DNA from: VAZQ01 sp963840535
GTDB lineage: Bacteria > Pseudomonadota > Alphaproteobacteria > Rhizobiales > Xanthobacteraceae
Assembly: GCA_963840535.1 (NCBI GenBank)
Contig: CAWIZJ010000007.1
Coordinates: forward strand, 47,913 to 111,912
DNA length: 64,000 nt
Reading direction: 5' to 3'
Shown here: positions 61,794-64,000 of the stretch, one piece after another
How positions within the stretch are numbered: position 1 is the stretch's first letter
How the letters are laid out: the number at the start of each line of letters is the position of its first letter
The notes under the pieces: generated by a model
The model's input: the letters and a program-made list of their open reading frames with translations, nothing else
What the model was told of the DNA's origin: nothing
Database searches by the model: none
Program-made: the position numbers and the translations under genes

Positions 61794-63101
61794 CTACTTT
61801 GCCCAAGCAGCACGCTCAGCATCGACCATAAAATCGCGTGTGATCGGCACTGCATCACGCTTGGTCGACAGTAGCAATTGGAACACCATGTGCGAGCCAT
61901 GCAGGAATTCCAATTCAACGGCAGAGAGATAGAATTCCCACATCCGACAGAACCGCTCGTCGTATAACGCGGCTGCCCGGGTTCTATTTTTGGCAAAGCG
62001 TTCACGCCAGTGTTTTACTGTGTGGTAATAATGGAGTCGCAGCACTTCCATATCGTCGCACCACAGCCCACAACGTTCGGTGGCAGCGAAGGTCTCTGAC
62101 AGAGCTGGCACATAAGCCCCGGGGAAAATGTATTTGCGGATGAATGGGCCGGTAGTGCCGGGCTGCGACATTCGGCCGATGCAGTGAATGAAGGCATAGC
62201 CGTCAGATGTGAGCAGCTCGCGAATCTTTAGGAAATACTCGTCAAAATGTCCGATGCCGACGTGCTCCATCATGCCGACTGAAACCACGCGGTCAAACTT
62301 GCCGGTGAGGTGGCGATAATCCAACTCGCGAAACTCAACGCGATTTGCAACGCCGGCAACCTCGGCATTGATGCGCGCTGCGTTAATCTGTTCGGGTGAA
62401 ACGTTGACCGCGGTAACATAGGCGCCCGTTTCGCGTGCCAGATGAATGGCGAAACCGCCCCAGCCGGAGCCAATCTCGGCGACCGTCATGCCGGGCTTTA
62501 GTTGCAGTTTGCTAGTGGCGTGGATCAGCTTGTTATGCTGCGCTTGTTCCAGCGTTTCATGCTCGGGATCACGAAAATAGGCGCAGGAATATTGCATCTG
62601 GTCATCGAGAAATAAGCGATATAGTTCGGTCGAGATGTCGTAGTGGTGGCGGGCATGGGCAGCAGCAAGTCCGATCGGATTGGCTTGATGCCAACGGCGC
62701 AGGCCGCGCCACACCCGCCGCATTAACTTCTGTGAACCGTACGAATAAAGTCCGGCGCGGTTGACTGAAAATAGGAGCAGAAAGTCATGGATTGCGGCAC
62801 CGTCCTCGAGGGTCAGGTTTCCGTCGATGTAGGCTTCGGCGGCATATAGTTCCGGATTGATGAATAGTCTGGTGTACAGTTTGCGATCATGCAGGTGGAC
62901 CGAGACGTTGGGCCCAGGCAAACGATTGCCGAATACATGGACGCTGCCGTCGACGTCACGGACACGCAGCGTGCCGTGGCGGATGAAGCGCCGAAGCAGA
63001 CTGGACAGTGGACGCATACGCGTCAGCCCCCGCCGTTTCCAATCTCGTACAGCAACGAAATTGGTCCCAGATGTATCTTGCCGCGGAACTGCTAGCGACA
63101 T
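61794..63101 (-). CDS. cfa: Cyclopropane-fatty-acyl-phospholipid synthase
   Basis: This 435-residue enzyme transfers a methylene group from S-adenosylmethionine to unsaturated phospholipid acyl chains at the inner membrane. The N-terminal lipid-binding part (GNRLPGPNVSVHLHDRKLYT) is followed by HHYDISTELYRLFLDDQMQY and CAYFRDPEHETLEQAQ, the SAM loop VAEIGSGWGGFAIHLA, and VGMMEHVGIGHFDEYF with the bicarbonate site residues. It ends LSTKRDAVPITRDF. The start is 63101 or the in-frame ATG at 63017. It is divergent from lpxD. Confidence 0.92.
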   Translation of the reverse strand: MSLAVPRQDTSGTNFVAVRDWKRRGLTRMRPLSSLLRRFIRHGTLRVRDVDGSVHVFGNRLPGPNVSVHLHDRKLYTRLFINPELYAAEAYIDGNLTLEDGAAIHDFLLLFSVNRAGLYSYGSQKLMRRVWRGLRRWHQANPIGLAAAHARHHYDISTELYRLFLDDQMQYSCAYFRDPEHETLEQAQHNKLIHATSKLQLKPGMTVAEIGSGWGGFAIHLARETGAYVTAVNVSPEQINAARINAEVAGVANRVEFRELDYRHLTGKFDRVVSVGMMEHVGIGHFDEYFLKIRELLTSDGYAFIHCIGRMSQPGTTGPFIRKYIFPGAYVPALSETFAATERCGLWCDDMEVLRLHYYHTVKHWRERFAKNRTRAAALYDERFCRMWEFYLSAVELEFLHGSHMVFQLLLSTKRDAVPITRDFMVDAERAAWAK

Positions 63102-63180
63102 TTGTCGCAGTTAATTAATCCTAAGCAGTCCCCATTTCCCTTATACTCCGATATCTCAAGTTGCGAGCGAGGCATAGGAA

Positions 63181-64000
63181 ATGGACAAAACCGCAATTGG
63201 CAATGCGCGCTTTTTTGACCGCGCCGGCCCACACTCTCTTGCGGTTGTTGCACAGGCAGCATGCGGGGTTGCTCCGAAGAGTAATCTACAGATCGAAGGT
63301 CTTGCACCCCTGCAAACAGCCGGTCCGAATGAGGTGAGCTTTCTGGACAACCGGCGTTGCCTATCGGCACTTAGGCAGACGCAGGCTGGTGCTGTAATTG
63401 TGCATCCCGACATGCAAGCGTGGGTGCCAAAGGCCACTATACCTATTCTCACACCTGCACCCCACGTCGGCTGGGCCAAAGTTGCAGCGTTGTTTCATCC
63501 TGTGCGTCGTGTGACCCCCGGAATTCACCCATCCGCGGTTGTTGACGAAAGTGCCGTGGTCGATCCGTCCGCCGAGGTCGGCCCGCTGTGCGTGATCGAG
63601 GCTAGAGTGGAGATTGGTCCCGGCTGTCGGATCGGGCCGGGTGCGGTGATCGGAAGTGGCGTAATCATCGGGCCTGATTGCCGGATTGGGGCACACGCAA
63701 GCTTAAGCCACGCGCAATTGGGGGCGCGCGTGTACGTCTATCCTGGCGCACGAATCGGACAGGAAGGGTTTGGATTTGCACCGACCAAAGCTGGATTTCA
63801 GACTGCGCCCCAGCTGGGCCGGGTAATTCTCGAAGACGATGTCGAGGTTGGCGCCAATTCGACGATCGATCGAGGATCGTTGCAAGACACTGTGATTGGC
63901 GCCGGTTCGCGTCTCGATAACCTTGTGCAGATCGGACACAACGTTGTTCTAGGCCGGTGCTGCGTCATCGTAGCCCAGGTCGGCATAGCCGGTTCGACTG
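63181..64000 (+). CDS. lpxD: UDP-3-O-acylglucosamine N-acyltransferase (partial)
   Basis: From the ATG at 63181 (AGGA just before it) an open frame runs to the right edge: 273 codons are present, missing roughly 70-80. The N-terminal uridine-binding domain has EVSFLDNRRCLSALRQTQAG. The left-handed beta-helix follows as hexapeptide repeats (GIHPSAVVDESAVVDPSAEV, VEIGPGCRIGPGAVIGSGV) with the catalytic region IGHNVVLGRCC. It adds the acyl chain at position 2 in lipid A synthesis. It is not beside fabZ or lpxA, so it may be a second lpxD. Confidence 0.9.
   Translation, partial: MDKTAIGNARFFDRAGPHSLAVVAQAACGVAPKSNLQIEGLAPLQTAGPNEVSFLDNRRCLSALRQTQAGAVIVHPDMQAWVPKATIPILTPAPHVGWAKVAALFHPVRRVTPGIHPSAVVDESAVVDPSAEVGPLCVIEARVEIGPGCRIGPGAVIGSGVIIGPDCRIGAHASLSHAQLGARVYVYPGARIGQEGFGFAPTKAGFQTAPQLGRVILEDDVEVGANSTIDRGSLQDTVIGAGSRLDNLVQIGHNVVLGRCCVIVAQVGIAGST

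Noticed and set aside
1..64000. CRISPR array, rRNA genes or restriction-modification and abortive infection systems
   Set aside because: No regular repeat-spacer array, rRNA sequence or recognisable nuclease, methylase or Cas gene was seen.

Overview
The window comes from a GC-rich alphaproteobacterium, most likely of the Bradyrhizobium/Rhodopseudomonas type (order Hyphomicrobiales). The signs are an sdhCDAB operon in the rhizobial order, a periplasmic formate dehydrogenase locus with DUF6505, DUF6352, DUF3305 and DUF3306 partners, small proteins of a kind I recall from Bradyrhizobium, and many GC-rich palindromic intergenic repeats. The species cannot be fixed from sequence alone.

Region 1 (1-11.7 kb) is core metabolism: the start of a cytochrome b561-type gene, a MaoC hydratase, a LysR regulator divergent from sdhCDAB, a nucleoside deaminase, a cupin beside a truncated cupin copy, an NTF2-like protein, a MetE-C-like methyltransferase, a quinone oxidoreductase and TusA. 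Two tandem MITE-like palindromes (11.69-11.86 kb) mark the edge of region 2.

Region 2 (11.9-39.8 kb) is one functional block for molybdenum/tungsten and formate. It holds three MoeA-family genes, mobA and mobB, fdhD, a Tat-exported formate dehydrogenase (alpha, beta, gamma) with a TorD-type chaperone and accessory genes, a BtuCD-type importer that is probably a MolBCA-like oxyanion transporter, a molbindin, a ModA protein, the TupABC tungstate importer, and a divergent HTH-plus-binding-protein regulator. The logic runs from oxyanion uptake and sensing, through cofactor synthesis and loading, to periplasmic formate oxidation feeding the quinone pool.

Region 3 (40.0-about 50 kb) is an integrated element next to tRNA-Ser(GGA). 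It carries a tyrosine integrase, an excisionase-like HTH protein, a prim-pol, a helicase-like ATPase, a serine recombinase, decayed phage-like genes, an RT-less group II intron remnant, an HD-domain (RSH-type) gene and iterated structured repeats. No structural phage genes are seen, so it resembles a phage satellite.

Region 4 (50-64 kb) returns to chromosomal genes: a PflX-type radical SAM protein with glutamine synthetase, a Bug/TctC binding protein, a DUF3300 protein with an S74-like tail, a DUF2950 protein, an NMT1-type binding protein, a DUF805 protein, a Cys-rich secreted protein, a transposase stub, a cyclopropane fatty acid synthase, and an lpxD that runs off the right end.

A striking technical feature is that at least about 20 otherwise full-length genes are broken by single-base shifts. 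Most are one extra base, usually lengthening a short G or C run, and net length changes match intact family-size proteins. I read these as sequencing or assembly errors, and I give the corrected span of each such gene as one feature.
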